A stretch of DNA of 64,000 nt from an uncultured Flavobacteriaceae bacterium (GCA_938029725.1 CALHGE010000022.1:1-64000); one strand, 5' to 3'; positions 25,481-35,076 are shown, counted from the first letter of the stretch. Translations and numbers: made by a program. The notes: generated from the letters alone by a model not told the origin.

Positions 25481-26051
25481 TATTTTAATTTTAGGAATTC
25501 AATTTGGTTGAAAAGCATAGTTTCTTACTTTTCTGCTACCTTGTAAGTAATCAACGTTTTTTGGTGATTCTTATTGCTAGTGAATTCATTGAAGTAGTGG
25601 TTTGATTTTCTAGATCAAGCGCGCATTTAGTGGCAAGCTCAGCAACTACAAACCAGTAGTTACCCTAAGGCACAAAGAAAAAATTTATCGTCGAGCTCCA
25701 TACATTTTCAATCCTTTAGTCTTTGCTCCTATAAAAGCAGGAGATACGTAATAGAAACAATGAATGCTGCAAGTAGGCAAGGAGTTGATACGTCGGTATT
25801 GTAAAATGTATACAAAAAAGAGCACATGGGTTGAAATCATCTAAGACCTACAACAAATTAAATAGGTCAAAAATACCGGTGAACTGCAGGCCATAATTGC
25901 GCCTTTTAATATCTTCTCTATTTAATTCCTATGTTTCGCAACAAAAATCAAGACGTTCACCACAATTAATTGTTTTACCAGAACGTTATAAAGATATTTA
26001 GAGTGTATTATTGAATACCCAAGCAATAAACTTAACCAAAACTAAATTATT
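25481..26051. other. 571-bp region without a recognisable gene
   Basis: It lies upstream of the minus-strand GDPD-like gene and of the two small plus-strand ORFs. No ORF of note, tRNA or strong hairpin was found. It probably contains two divergent promoters; I could not place either with confidence. Confidence 0.5.
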
Positions 26052-26150
26052 ATGCTTTATGATACCTACGGCGAGGAATACCTAACCTTCCTTCAAGAAT
26101 TAAATGAAATCTTAAGCGTAAACGAATTAGCGGAGTTAGACTATATGTAG
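26052..26150 (+). CDS. 32-residue small protein A of a tandem pair
   Basis: Too short for the ORF track. The ATG at 26052 follows AAATTATT, the same octamer that precedes the next small ORF. The product is 32 residues, acidic, with the motif EYLTFLQELNEILSVNEL forming a likely amphipathic helix. Aligned without gaps to the neighbour, 12 of 32 residues are identical, including Y10, L11, F13, L17-N18-E19-I20-L21, E25, L29 and Y31. Equal length and register argue for a translated, duplicated gene. I recognise no family. Confidence 0.6.
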   Translation: MLYDTYGEEYLTFLQELNEILSVNELAELDYM

Positions 26151-26185
26151 GCTTTCTTTATTAAATTTAAAAACCCCAAATTATT

Positions 26186-26284
26186 ATGGCACACAATTCA
26201 GACAATGCAGCGTATTTAAACTTTATTGAAAGTTTAAATGAAATCTTAACGGATTACGAAATCAATAAACTAAACTATTCTTAG
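26186..26284 (+). CDS. 32-residue small protein B of a tandem pair
   Basis: The start at 26186 lies 35 bp after the stop of protein A, preceded by AAATTATT as in protein A. The product is 32 residues with AYLNFIESLNEILTDYEI as the central helix. Protein B is less acidic than A, and its N-terminal nine residues are unrelated to those of A. About 180 bp of AT-rich sequence follow, then the strong terminator at 26463-26504. Possible roles include a signalling or regulatory peptide or a peptide binding a neighbouring protein; nothing in the sequence decides this. Confidence 0.6.
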   Translation: MAHNSDNAAYLNFIESLNEILTDYEINKLNYS

Positions 26285-26462
26285 AAACTATTTTAAAGGT
26301 TTGATACGTTTTTTAGTTAGTGTTTTTAAGGTCCTTTGAATAAAAAATTTCTAGCATCGCTATTGGCTATGCATGAAAATTTTTTAAAAAAGCACTAAAA
26401 TTAAAATCTAGAAAAATTTAAAGCCTCAAAATAAGGCTTTAAAAATGAACATACTTTGGTAT

Positions 26463-26504
26463 AAAAAAAAGGGACCCAACACTTGTGTTAGGTCCCTTTT
26501 TTTT
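26463..26504. terminator. Bidirectional intrinsic terminator between small ORFs and rpoD
   Basis: The stem GGGACC-CAACAC / GTGTTA-GGTCCC (one mismatch, 2-nt loop) is flanked by eight A and eight T. It works on either strand, ending rpoD 14 bp after its stop codon and any transcript from the tandem small ORFs. Confidence 0.9.
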
Positions 26505-26517
26505 AATTAGTATCCAA

Positions 26518-27381
26518 TTAACCTAAGTAGGTCTTCAATAATTTACTTCTTGAGTTGTGCCGCAACTTACGAATTGCCTTTTCACGAATCTGACGAACAC
26601 GCTCGCGTGTTAAATCAAATGTCTGTCCAATTTCAGCTAAAGTCATCGACTGTTGGTCACCAATTCCGTAGTATAATTTTACTACATCGGCTTCCCTCGG
26701 AGATAAAGTTTCCAGCGCACGAACTATCTCAATGTTTAATGATTGTTGCATTAATCCACTATCAGGTCGTGGTGACTCTCCTGAACGCAATACATCGTAC
26801 AAGTTTGAATCTTCGCCTTCACGAAGTGGCGCATCCATTGATACGTGTCTTCCTGAATTCTTCATGGACTGTTTTACTTCGGTAACCGTCATTTCTAATT
26901 CCTTGGCGATTTCCTCGGCAGAAGGCGGGCGCTCATTTGCCTGCTCTAAGTATGAAAAAGTCTTCTTGATCTTATTGATAGAACCAATCTTGTTCAATGG
27001 TAATCGAACAACTCTTGACTGTTCTGCTAAAGCCTGAAGAATAGATTGACGAATCCACCAAACGGCGTAAGAGATAAATTTAAAGCCTCTTGTTTCATCA
27101 AAACGCTTGGCAGCTTTTACCAAACCTAAGTTTCCTTCGTTAATTAAATCAGGAAGCTTTAAACCCTGATTCTGATATTGTTTTGCTACCGAAACTACAA
27201 ATCGTAGGTTGGCAGTGGTTAGTTTTTCAAGTGCCCATTGGTCACCTTTACGAATGCGCTGCGCCAATTCAACTTCTTCTGCAGCATTTATTAAATCGAT
27301 TTTGCTGATATCTTGGAGGTACTTGTCTAATGATTTTGATTCTCTATTAGTTACCTGCTTGATAATCTTTAGTTGCCTCAT
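26518..27381 (-). CDS. rpoD: Primary RNA polymerase sigma factor
   Basis: The vegetative sigma factor. The start is ATG at 27381 ([22 protein letters not shown]), which gives 287 residues, the normal length in Bacteroidota; the ORF-track start at 27495 adds unrelated sequence. Region 1.2 is [12 protein letters not shown]. Region 2 contains [22 protein letters not shown] and [15 protein letters not shown]. Region 3 follows ([12 protein letters not shown]). Region 4 has the helix-turn-helix [20 protein letters not shown]. Region 1.1 is absent, as expected for this phylum. The factor is matched by the TAnnTTTG promoters seen elsewhere in the window. Confidence 0.95.
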   Translation of the reverse strand: MRQLKIIKQVTNRESKSLDKYLQDISKIDLINAAEEVELAQRIRKGDQWALEKLTTANLRFVVSVAKQYQNQGLKLPDLINEGNLGLVKAAKRFDETRGFKFISYAVWWIRQSILQALAEQSRVVRLPLNKIGSINKIKKTFSYLEQANERPPSAEEIAKELEMTVTEVKQSMKNSGRHVSMDAPLREGEDSNLYDVLRSGESPRPDSGLMQQSLNIEIVRALETLSPREADVVKLYYGIGDQQSMTLAEIGQTFDLTRERVRQIREKAIRKLRHNSRSKLLKTYLG

Positions 27382-27555
27382 ATATTTTATGGTGTTTCGG
27401 TGTTCTACAAGAGAACATAATACATTTTTATCGCCTCTTTTCCAAAGAGATGCAGATAATCTTATACATAATTTATGAGAAGTAGCCGCTCGCACTAGCC
27501 TTTAGGCTATTCCATAAAGAAAGAATTTAAAGTGAGGCCTAAACGTTTTCCTGTA

Positions 27556-27588
27556 TTGCTGATAATTGAAAAGCAAATCCTATTTTTG
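27556..27588 (+). promoter_or_regulatory. Bacteroidota-type promoter upstream of the DUF6155 gene
   Basis: TTG at 27556-27558 and TATTTTTG at 27581-27588 match the -33 TTG and -7 TAnnTTTG boxes, with a 22-bp spacer. The start codon at 27606 is 17 bp beyond the -7 box, leaving a short leader. Confidence 0.65.
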
Positions 27589-27605
27589 AAATACAAATCC
27601 ATATT

Positions 27606-28115
27606 ATGAGTAAGAGAGCGCTTCAAAAATACTTGACGGACTTAAAGAAAAAAGAAGTTGAAGAACAAATATTGGATTTATATCAGCGCTTTCCATTAGT
27701 AAAAGAATACTATGATTTTGTATTTAATCCGAAGGAAGATAAATTGATTCAAGAAGCGAAGACCAAAATTTCTAATGAGTATTTTCCCTTAAAACGAAAA
27801 CGACCGAAAGCAAGACGTTCTGTGGCTCAGAAATTCATTAAGCATTTTAATAAATTAGGTGTAGCGCCTCATTTAGTTGCAGATGTAATGCTTTTTAATC
27901 TAGAAATCGCTCAATCCTTTTCCATCGATAGAAATGTGCCAGATTCTTTCTTTAAAAGCATGGCAAACAGTTTTACAGAAGCCGTACATTATGTGTCTGT
28001 GAATGGATTGCTTTCTGATTTTAAGGAGAGAATAGTGAAAGTCTACACCATAACCCAAGACCACGATTGGTTGTTTGAAGAGGAATTTTCTAGAGCCTTG
28101 GACATCATTGATTGA
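27606..28115 (+). CDS. DUF6155 family protein
   Basis: A 169-residue soluble, helical, basic protein. The opening (SKRALQKYLTDLKKKEVEEQ) and the segment FNPKEDKLIQEAKTKI followed by KRKRPKARRSVAQKFIKHF resemble the DUF6155 family, which lacks a known function. No signal peptide, membrane helix or catalytic motif is visible. A good promoter stands in front of it, and it is transcribed divergently from rpoD. The hydroxyacid dehydrogenase gene starts 58 bp downstream and could be in the same unit. Confidence 0.7.
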   Translation: MSKRALQKYLTDLKKKEVEEQILDLYQRFPLVKEYYDFVFNPKEDKLIQEAKTKISNEYFPLKRKRPKARRSVAQKFIKHFNKLGVAPHLVADVMLFNLEIAQSFSIDRNVPDSFFKSMANSFTEAVHYVSVNGLLSDFKERIVKVYTITQDHDWLFEEEFSRALDIID

Positions 28116-28173
28116 GTTAGCGAACTGACCTTGGGTTGTTACCGGTTAGCACAAAACTAAATTTAAATTTTCT

Positions 28174-29103
28174 ATGAGTATAGTTATCATTAGACAAGAC
28201 GATAAAATTGAACTTTGGAAAAAGAGCTTACAAGACGCTGCTCCAGATATCAAAGTGTATAGCTTCTTAGAAACGCATCCGGCTGATGAAATTGATATGG
28301 TTTTGGTTTGGAAGCATCCAAAGGGTGCCTTAGCCAAATACCCAAATTTGAAATATATCGCATCATGTGGGGCAGGGGTAGATTTTATTTTTGAAGATGA
28401 TACAACCCCCTTGAATATACCTATCACTAGAGTTGTTGATACCTTACTGGCCAGCGACATGTCGGAGTATGTGATCGCTGCGATTTTTAGCCATATAAAA
28501 GGGTTTTATCAGTATAAAGCCAATCAGACCAAATCTCTTTGGAAACCCAAACAATACTATCGAATTGCTGATCTTAGGGTTGGCATACTTGGCTTGGGAG
28601 CTTTAGGAGCGGTCTTAGCAAAAGATTTGGTCCGTTTGGGTTTCAAAACGCAAGGTTGGTCTAATTCAAAAAAAGAAATTCAAGAAGTCAAAGCATTTTC
28701 TGGGCAAGAAGAGTTGTCCGAATTTTTAGCATCAACAGAAATTCTAGTTTGTTTACTTCCCCTAACAAACGAAACTACGGGTATTCTAAATAAGAGCCTT
28801 TTTAGTCAATTACCCAAAGGCGCATTTGTAATTAATGCAGCCAGAGGTGGACATTTGGTAGACTTAGAGCTCATTGAGATGTTGAATAATGAACATTTAT
28901 CGGGTGCTACTCTTGATGTGTTTCACCAAGAACCCTTACCAGCTGAACATCCATTCTGGCAACATGAAAAAATACATATTACACCACACTATGCCAGTGT
29001 TTCCAATGCAGCTTCTGTAGTGCCCCAAGTTATAGAGAACTACCGTAGAATGCAGAAAGGATTGTCGTTATCAAATTTAGTCTCTTCTCACAAAGGGTAT
29101 TAA
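28174..29103 (+). CDS. Glyoxylate/hydroxypyruvate reductase-like D-2-hydroxyacid dehydrogenase
   Basis: A 309-residue NAD(P)-dependent reductase of 2-oxoacids, closest in layout to GhrA. The Rossmann motif is VGILGLGALGAVLAKDL. CLLPLTNETTGILN, the catalytic Arg in NAARGGHLVD, the Glu in HQEPLPAEHPFW and the His in ITPHYAS are all in the right order. The N-terminal substrate-binding part has the GAGVDFI segment. It is a cytoplasmic enzyme. The precise substrate (glyoxylate, hydroxypyruvate or other) is not settled by sequence alone. Confidence 0.85.
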   Translation: MSIVIIRQDDKIELWKKSLQDAAPDIKVYSFLETHPADEIDMVLVWKHPKGALAKYPNLKYIASCGAGVDFIFEDDTTPLNIPITRVVDTLLASDMSEYVIAAIFSHIKGFYQYKANQTKSLWKPKQYYRIADLRVGILGLGALGAVLAKDLVRLGFKTQGWSNSKKEIQEVKAFSGQEELSEFLASTEILVCLLPLTNETTGILNKSLFSQLPKGAFVINAARGGHLVDLELIEMLNNEHLSGATLDVFHQEPLPAEHPFWQHEKIHITPHYASVSNAASVVPQVIENYRRMQKGLSLSNLVSSHKGY

Positions 29104-29195
29104 ATAAGGTCCATAACTATTTAATTATAGCGCTTAGCCAGCAGTCATTTTCGACAATTCCTAAGATTAAATTTCGTCCGAGTGTAAAAATCTAT

Positions 29196-29203
29196 TAGTT
29201 TTG
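29196..29203 (+). promoter_or_regulatory. Putative -7 box (TAGTTTTG) of the first helicase gene
   Basis: It matches TAnnTTTG and lies 55 bp upstream of the TTG start. The usual -33 TTG is not clear. The helicase paralogue at 52613 also has such a box (TATTTTTG) upstream. Confidence 0.5.
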
Positions 29204-29258
29204 CAAAGTTACCCCCGCATCAAAATCTTAACGAGTATTTAAACGAAACGAGAACTAC

Positions 29259-30770
29259 TTGGAAGTGCAAAAAAATACAAAAGAAAAAACGCTATATGAC
29301 TACCAAAGTGAAGATTTAAACAAAATTTTCAAAGAACTGGATGCGTCCGAAGCAGGTGCCAACATATTATATCAATTACCAACAGGTGGAGGAAAAACCG
29401 TTGTTTTTTCAGAAATCGCCCGTAGATATATAGAGCAGACCGGTAAGAAGGTTGTTGTACTAACGCATCGCATTGAACTTAGTGTTCAGACTTCAAAAAT
29501 GCTTAGTGGCTTTGGTGTTAAAAACAAAATCATCAATAGCGAAGTTAAAGAGCTTCAAGACCAAGATGAATTCACCTGTTTTGTGGCTATGGTTGAAACG
29601 CTAAACAATCGTCTACAGGAGGAGAAAGTTGAGATTAACAACATCGGTTTGGTAATCATTGATGAAGCGCACTATAATTCTTTTCGAAAGCTTTTTAAAT
29701 ACTTTGAAAACTCCTTTATTCTTGGCGTAACAGCAACACCATTGAGCTCAAACATTAAGTTGCCGATGAAAGACAACTACTCTAAGTTGATAGTTGGTGA
29801 ATCGATATCGGCTTTGATTAAAAGGAATTTTCTGTCAAAAGCGAATGTGTATAATTATGATGTGAGTCTTCAAAATCTAAAACTCGGTATCAATGGCGAT
29901 TATACCGTAAAGTCATCAGACGAATTGTATGGTAATCAAAATATGCTAACCAAGCTGATGACTGCCTATAATGAGATTGCCAAAGGCAAGAAAACATTGA
30001 TTTTTAATAACGGAATCAATACTTCTCGCTATGTATATGAAACTTTTAAAAAGGCAAATTTTAATATACGTCATTTAGATAATAAGAACAGTGCTTCAGA
30101 ACGCCGTGAGATATTAGATTGGTTTTCAAATACGCCAGATGCGATTTTGACTTCAGTAAGTATTTTAACTACAGGATTTGATGAGCCAACTGTTGAAACG
30201 ATCATCTTAAACCGAGCTACCCGTTCATTGACTTTGTATTTTCAAATGATTGGCCGTGGTTCACGTGTACTTCCAAATAAAAAGGACTTCACTGTAGTAG
30301 ATATGGGGAACAACGTCGCCCGTTTCGGTATGTGGGATGCTCCAATTGATTGGCAGGAAATTTTTCATTTCCCAGATTTTTTCTTAGAAAACATCAAGAA
30401 TGATGAGGATATTGAACGAGAGTTCATTTACGAAATGCCCCCTGCTTTGCGTGAGAAATTTGCCAAATCAAAGAATATTGATTTTGATGTCAAAAAAGAA
30501 TACAAAAAGATATTCGCTTTGGGTCAAAAATCAAAAACCGTTTTGGAAAATAGTATTGAGCAGCACGCACAAATCTGTCTAGAAAACGCCGAAGATGTTT
30601 TCGATGCCCGTGTTTTGGCAAAACAACTTCAAGAAGAGATAAAATATCGGGTACGCCAATATTCTTATTGTATTATGAATAATACCAAGAACTATAAGGA
30701 GTGGCTCGAAGAAGATTATGAGCGTAAACTGCGTTCGAATATCTCAAAGAAGTATGCGGCTAAAATGTAG
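29259..30770 (+). CDS. Superfamily 2 DEAH-box helicase, copy 1
   Basis: A 503-residue ATP-dependent helicase or translocase. The start is TTG at 29259, with no in-frame ATG near the conserved N-terminus. Motif I is LPTGGGKT, motif II DEAH, motif III TATPLSS, motif IV region KTLIFNNGINTS, motif V SILTTGFDEPT, and motif VI QMIGRGSR. A family-specific C-terminal extension of ~150 residues (from DWQEIFHFPDFF) is helical and ends EDYERKLRSNISKKYAAKM. It is related to restriction-type SF2 helicases, but no nuclease or methylase gene is nearby. It is a clear paralogue of the gene at 52613. Confidence 0.85.
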   Translation: MEVQKNTKEKTLYDYQSEDLNKIFKELDASEAGANILYQLPTGGGKTVVFSEIARRYIEQTGKKVVVLTHRIELSVQTSKMLSGFGVKNKIINSEVKELQDQDEFTCFVAMVETLNNRLQEEKVEINNIGLVIIDEAHYNSFRKLFKYFENSFILGVTATPLSSNIKLPMKDNYSKLIVGESISALIKRNFLSKANVYNYDVSLQNLKLGINGDYTVKSSDELYGNQNMLTKLMTAYNEIAKGKKTLIFNNGINTSRYVYETFKKANFNIRHLDNKNSASERREILDWFSNTPDAILTSVSILTTGFDEPTVETIILNRATRSLTLYFQMIGRGSRVLPNKKDFTVVDMGNNVARFGMWDAPIDWQEIFHFPDFFLENIKNDEDIEREFIYEMPPALREKFAKSKNIDFDVKKEYKKIFALGQKSKTVLENSIEQHAQICLENAEDVFDARVLAKQLQEEIKYRVRQYSYCIMNNTKNYKEWLEEDYERKLRSNISKKYAAKM

Positions 30771-30861
30771 CTTACACTTTACTATAAACAGTTTTCGGTA
30801 AATAGTTGGCAATACGTATTAGAGCGTAAGTCTTACCAATAAGGATTAAACGCGAAGCAAA

Positions 30862-32106
30862 ATGAAAAAGCTCCTCATAATAGCCTTCGTCTGGCCAGAA
30901 CCGAATTCCACAGCTGCAGGAGGACGAATGCTACAGCTTATTCATTTTTTTCTAAAACAAGGGTATCAAATAACGGTGGCCAGCACAGCAGCCGAGTCTG
31001 AACTTTCACTAGATCTTGATGCGCTAAGAATCCAAAAAGTATCAATTCAATTAAACCACTCTAGCTTTGATGAGTTTGTTGTTAATTTAAACCCTGAAAT
31101 TGTTCTGTTTGATAGGTTTTTGACCGAAGAACAATTCGGATGGCGAGTAGTTGAATGCACTCCGAATGCTTTACGGATTTTAGATACCGAAGATTTGCAC
31201 TCGCTACGTCAGGCTAGGGAAAAGGCTTTTAAGTCCAATAGTCAGTTTTCTAACAAAAAATGGCTGCAAAATGATACCACCAAACGAGAAATCGCTAGTA
31301 TATATCGCTCAGACCTTTCCTTGATCATATCTAGCTATGAAATGAAATTACTTCGGGAAGTTATTCACATGAATAACAATTTGTTGCTGCATTTACCTTT
31401 TATGCTAGCGAGCATACCTGAAAAACAAATGAAAGTTTGGCCAAGCTTTGAAACCCGAAACGACTTCCTTTGCATTGGAAATGGCAAGCATGCGCCTAAC
31501 ATAGACGCCCTAGTTTGGCTAAAAAAAGTAATATGGCCTTTGATACGTAAAGCATTGCCAGAAGCGCAGCTGAAGGTTTACGGGGCCTATCTACCGCAAC
31601 ATATCAAACAAATGCATAAGCCAAAACAGGGGTTTTTGGTGCAGGGGTGGGCAGTGGATAAAGATGAGGTATTTCAAGAAGCCCGAATCAATTTAGCACC
31701 ACTACGTTTCGGAGCAGGAATAAAAGGAAAACTAATAGATGCAATTCAAAATGGCACTCCTAGTGTTACCACCCCAATAGGGGCAGAGGGCATGCATGAT
31801 GGGTTAGATTGGAGCGGAGCTATCGCAGAAGATGCAGAACGTTTTGCCCAAGCTGCGATTAGTTTATACCAAGATGAGAAGCAATGGAAACAAGCCCAAA
31901 AAAATGGGATTGAAATTGTGAACCAATTGTATGGTAACGAGAAGTTGAGCAAAGAGTTTGCTAATAGAATTGATGTTTTGAAGGCAAACTTAGAAACACA
32001 CCGGACTCAAAATTTTACAGGTCTTATCTTACAGCATCAGTCAATGGCTAGCACAAAATATATGTCTAAATGGATCGCAGAGAAAAGTAATTCAAAAAGT
32101 AGCTAG
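30862..32106 (+). CDS. Glycosyltransferase family 4-like protein
   Basis: A 414-residue GT-B-fold transferase. The N-terminal domain begins LLIIAFVWPEPNSTAAGGRM, as in sugar transferases with a glycine-rich acceptor loop. The C-terminal half has the nucleotide-sugar-binding region LNLAPLRFGAGIKGKLIDAI and the stretch GTPSVTTPIGAEGMHDG, where many GT4 enzymes keep a Glu. No membrane helix is present. It stands alone 91 bp after the helicase gene, and no polysaccharide cluster surrounds it, so its acceptor is unknown. Confidence 0.8.
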   Translation: MKKLLIIAFVWPEPNSTAAGGRMLQLIHFFLKQGYQITVASTAAESELSLDLDALRIQKVSIQLNHSSFDEFVVNLNPEIVLFDRFLTEEQFGWRVVECTPNALRILDTEDLHSLRQAREKAFKSNSQFSNKKWLQNDTTKREIASIYRSDLSLIISSYEMKLLREVIHMNNNLLLHLPFMLASIPEKQMKVWPSFETRNDFLCIGNGKHAPNIDALVWLKKVIWPLIRKALPEAQLKVYGAYLPQHIKQMHKPKQGFLVQGWAVDKDEVFQEARINLAPLRFGAGIKGKLIDAIQNGTPSVTTPIGAEGMHDGLDWSGAIAEDAERFAQAAISLYQDEKQWKQAQKNGIEIVNQLYGNEKLSKEFANRIDVLKANLETHRTQNFTGLILQHQSMASTKYMSKWIAEKSNSKSS

Positions 32107-32318
32107 ACGAATTATTTGTTCACATGACGTAGTGCCCATCTGTGAAGTATCTCGGTATAAGTTACTGCCTTACGGGGTGCTTTTCTCACCGTTAATCACG
32201 CGTTTGGTCTCATTATTTTCAAAAGAATAGGCAAGGGTCTAACTAGCGCTATTGCTATGTAAAAAAACTCTCTAAAGAAATCCTATCTTTAGGTTTCAAT
32301 TTAAAACTGACTTAGAAT

Positions 32319-33143
32319 ATGGCTGTACAGAACCCCACTGGAATTGAAAAGATGATTTCTTATCCGAAGTTTGATACTGTAGAAGCAAAACGGCATTACT
32401 TAAAACAAATTCTGGCAGGAGCCTATCGTATTTTTGGTAAGTTTGGTTTTTCGGAGGGCGTTGCGGGTCATATAACCTGCAGAGATCCAGAACATACTGA
32501 TTGCTTTTGGGTGAATCCGTTTGGGGTTTCTTTTAACCGATTGAAAATGTCTGATCTTATTTTGGTAAATGAAGATGGTGAGATTGTAGCCGGTAAACAC
32601 CAAGTATTAAATAAAGCTGCTTTTGCAATTCACGCGGCCATTCATAAAGCCAGGCCCGATGTGATTGCAGCTGCACATTCTCATACAATTTATGGTAAAA
32701 CGTGGTCTGCAATGGGTAAACTTTTGGACCCCCTAACGCAAGATTCTTGTATTTTTTATGAAGATCACGGCTTATTTGCTGACTATACTGGCGTGGTTGG
32801 AGCGCTAAGCGAAGGAGACCGAATTAGTGCGGCATTAGGAGACAATAAAGCCGCTATTCTCCAAAATCACGGTTTACTAACCGTAGGGCATAGTGTTGAA
32901 GAATGCATCTTTTGGTTTGTTACTATGGAGCGTACCTGTCAATCACAACTAGTAGCGGAAGCTACGGGTAAAGAAGCAATTAAGATTGGCCATGAAGTAG
33001 CCTTAGCAACTAGAAACAATGAAGTTGGTTTTCCTCTAGCTGGTTATTTTAGCTTTCAGCCAATGTGGCAAGATATTGTGCACGAGCAACCCGATTTTAT
33101 GGATATTACTGCTCCTGAACCGGCCATTGTCTTATTGGCATAA
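32319..33143 (+). CDS. Class II aldolase/adducin family protein
   Basis: A 274-residue zinc-dependent aldolase-like protein. The glycine-rich phosphate-loop region is EGVAGHITCRDPEHTDCFWV. The metal-ligand histidines are in AAAHSHTIYGKTWS and in QNHGLLTVGHSV, and an acid lies in FYEDHGLFADY. The family includes fuculose-phosphate aldolases and decarboxylase-like members, and the residues that choose between them are not distinctive here. Downstream lies a dehalogenase-like hydrolase (61-bp gap), so a small catabolic unit is possible. Confidence 0.8.
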   Translation: MAVQNPTGIEKMISYPKFDTVEAKRHYLKQILAGAYRIFGKFGFSEGVAGHITCRDPEHTDCFWVNPFGVSFNRLKMSDLILVNEDGEIVAGKHQVLNKAAFAIHAAIHKARPDVIAAAHSHTIYGKTWSAMGKLLDPLTQDSCIFYEDHGLFADYTGVVGALSEGDRISAALGDNKAAILQNHGLLTVGHSVEECIFWFVTMERTCQSQLVAEATGKEAIKIGHEVALATRNNEVGFPLAGYFSFQPMWQDIVHEQPDFMDITAPEPAIVLLA

Positions 33144-33203
33144 GCAGTTAGCCTCAGCTTTTAAAAACGGAAAGTGAACAGTTAAATACAGATCACTATT
33201 TAA

Positions 33204-34091
33204 ATGAGCAATATTATGACCCTGACAGATTGGAAGCATAAAGGAGCATATTTCGAATATAAGACACATCAAATATTTAATAGTGACGAAGGAAGTGGTG
33301 AAGTTGTGCTGCTCATTCACGGATTTCCGACCGCTTCATGGGATTGGTGGCAAATATCAGAAGGGCTCACAGCTAAATACCGCGTATTAAGCCTTGATAT
33401 GATAGGGTTTGGGTTTTCTGATAAACCAAAAAAATACAAGTATAGTATCTTCGATCAAGCAGATCTGATTGCACAATTTCTACAGCTAAAACAAATTAAA
33501 AAAATTAAGATTTTGAGTCATGACTATGGAGATACGGTAGCACAAGAGTTATTGGCAAGATTTCATGATCGGTTGGCTAAAAAGGAGGAGGGTTTGGAAA
33601 TAGAATCTATTTGTTTTTTAAACGGCGGGTTATTTTCTGAAACGCATCAACCTTTGTTCATTCAAAAGCTATTGATGAGTGCTGTTGGTAGCATATTTGC
33701 CAAATTTTTTAATCGAAAGACACTAGCGAAGAATTTCAAACGTATTTTTGGGCCAAACACCCAACCAACAGAAAAGGAACTCGACGAGTTTTGGAGTTTA
33801 ATCAATGTGAATGATGGAAAGCATGTTTTTCATCTCTTGATACGCTATATGCAAGAACGAAAAGATAACCGAAACCGTTGGGTAGCGGCAATTCAAATGG
33901 CAAACATTCCTATTCGCTTAATTGATGGCACATACGACCCTATTTCGGGGCAACACATGGTAGATAGGTACAAGGAAATTGTTCCCAATCCTGATGTTAT
34001 TGAACTACATAACATTGGCCACTTTCCACTAATTGAAGCGCCTAATTTGGTTTTAAAACATTACCTATCATTTATTAAGACAGCTAATTAG
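33204..34091 (+). CDS. Alpha/beta hydrolase, haloalkane-dehalogenase/epoxide-hydrolase-like
   Basis: A 295-residue hydrolase. The oxyanion/HG motif is LLIHGFPTASWDWW. The nucleophile elbow SHDYGDTVA has Asp in place of Ser, which groups it with haloalkane and fluoroacetate dehalogenases and epoxide hydrolases. The acid is in LIDGTYDPIS and the His in NIGHFPLIEAPN. It has no signal peptide. The true substrate may be another ester or epoxide; the Asp nucleophile is the main evidence. It sits between the class II aldolase and menB on the same strand. Confidence 0.8.
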   Translation: MSNIMTLTDWKHKGAYFEYKTHQIFNSDEGSGEVVLLIHGFPTASWDWWQISEGLTAKYRVLSLDMIGFGFSDKPKKYKYSIFDQADLIAQFLQLKQIKKIKILSHDYGDTVAQELLARFHDRLAKKEEGLEIESICFLNGGLFSETHQPLFIQKLLMSAVGSIFAKFFNRKTLAKNFKRIFGPNTQPTEKELDEFWSLINVNDGKHVFHLLIRYMQERKDNRNRWVAAIQMANIPIRLIDGTYDPISGQHMVDRYKEIVPNPDVIELHNIGHFPLIEAPNLVLKHYLSFIKTAN

Positions 34092-34168
34092 TCTGTAAAA
34101 ACAGCCGGTCTCGCCAAAAAAAATCCAAAGATTAGGTATCTTTATCCCTGTAAAACAAAAAATATAAA

Positions 34169-35011
34169 ATGAAGACTCCCGACTGGAAAATAGCCAAAGA
34201 ATTCGAAGATATCACCTATATGAAAAGCGATGGTGTTGCTCGTATTGCATTTAATCGCCCAAATGTTCGAAATGCATTCCGCCCAAAAACAACTAGCGAA
34301 TTGTATCAGGCTTTTTATGATGCTCAAGAAGATATCTCGATAGGCGTAGTTTTACTTTCTGCTGAAGGTCCGTCGACCAAAGACGGTATTTATTCTTTCT
34401 GCAGCGGTGGTGACCAAAAGGCTAGGGGAGACCAAGGCTATGTTGGTGAAGACGGTATGCATCGTTTGAATATTTTGGAGGTGCAGCGGCAAATTCGTTT
34501 TATGCCTAAAGCTGTTATTGCCGTAGTACCTGGCTGGGCTGTTGGTGGCGGACATAGTTTGCATGTGGTTTGCGATATGACATTGGCAAGCAAAGAACAT
34601 GCGATTTTCAAACAAACCGATGCCGATGTTACCAGTTTTGATGGCGGATACGGTTCAGCCTATTTAGCCAAAATGGTTGGGCAGAAAAAAGCACGTGAAA
34701 TATTTTTCTTAGGAAGAAACTATTCTGCACAAGAAGCATACGAGATGGGAATGGTAAATGCCGTAGTACCTCACGATGAATTGGAAGCAACTGCTTATCA
34801 ATGGGCACAAGAAATATTAGAAAAATCTCCAACGTCTATAAAAATGCTAAAATTTGCCATGAACCTTACCGATGACGGAATGGTTGGGCAACAAGTTTTT
34901 GCTGGTGAAGCCACGCGGTTGGCATACGGTACTGAAGAAGCAAAAGAGGGTAGAAATGCGTTTCTAGAAAAACGAAAACCTGATTTTGGCAAGAATAAAT
35001 GGTTGCCTTAA
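34169..35011 (+). CDS. menB: 1,4-dihydroxy-2-naphthoyl-CoA synthase
   Basis: MenB cyclises O-succinylbenzoyl-CoA in menaquinone biosynthesis. The 280-residue crotonase-fold protein shows strong matches along its length: RIAFNRPNVRNAFRP, the bicarbonate/oxyanion region FCSGGDQKARGDQGYVG, VPGWAVGGGHSLHVVCDMT, QTDADVTSFDGGYGSAYLAK with the active-site Asp, and the C-terminal KRKPDFGKNKWLP. Other men genes are not adjacent. A terminator follows at 35077-35111. Confidence 0.96.
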   Translation: MKTPDWKIAKEFEDITYMKSDGVARIAFNRPNVRNAFRPKTTSELYQAFYDAQEDISIGVVLLSAEGPSTKDGIYSFCSGGDQKARGDQGYVGEDGMHRLNILEVQRQIRFMPKAVIAVVPGWAVGGGHSLHVVCDMTLASKEHAIFKQTDADVTSFDGGYGSAYLAKMVGQKKAREIFFLGRNYSAQEAYEMGMVNAVVPHDELEATAYQWAQEILEKSPTSIKMLKFAMNLTDDGMVGQQVFAGEATRLAYGTEEAKEGRNAFLEKRKPDFGKNKWLP

Positions 35012-35076
35012 ATTCGTTCTTGCTTGTTAAATGAACATTAGCAACTGCTAGCAGAGAAATAAAACTTCTACAAACT

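Noticed and set aside
26419-26440. Second hairpin AAAGCCT/AGGCTTT after the tandem small ORFs as terminator
   Set aside because: The stem is only 7 bp and no T-run follows on the plus strand; the strong terminator is at 26463-26504.
26550-27037. Plus-strand ORFs overlapping rpoD
   Set aside because: They are antisense frames of a highly conserved sigma factor gene.
29259-30770. Restriction or defence island based on the DEAH helicase
   Set aside because: No nuclease, methyltransferase or specificity gene lies next to either helicase copy.
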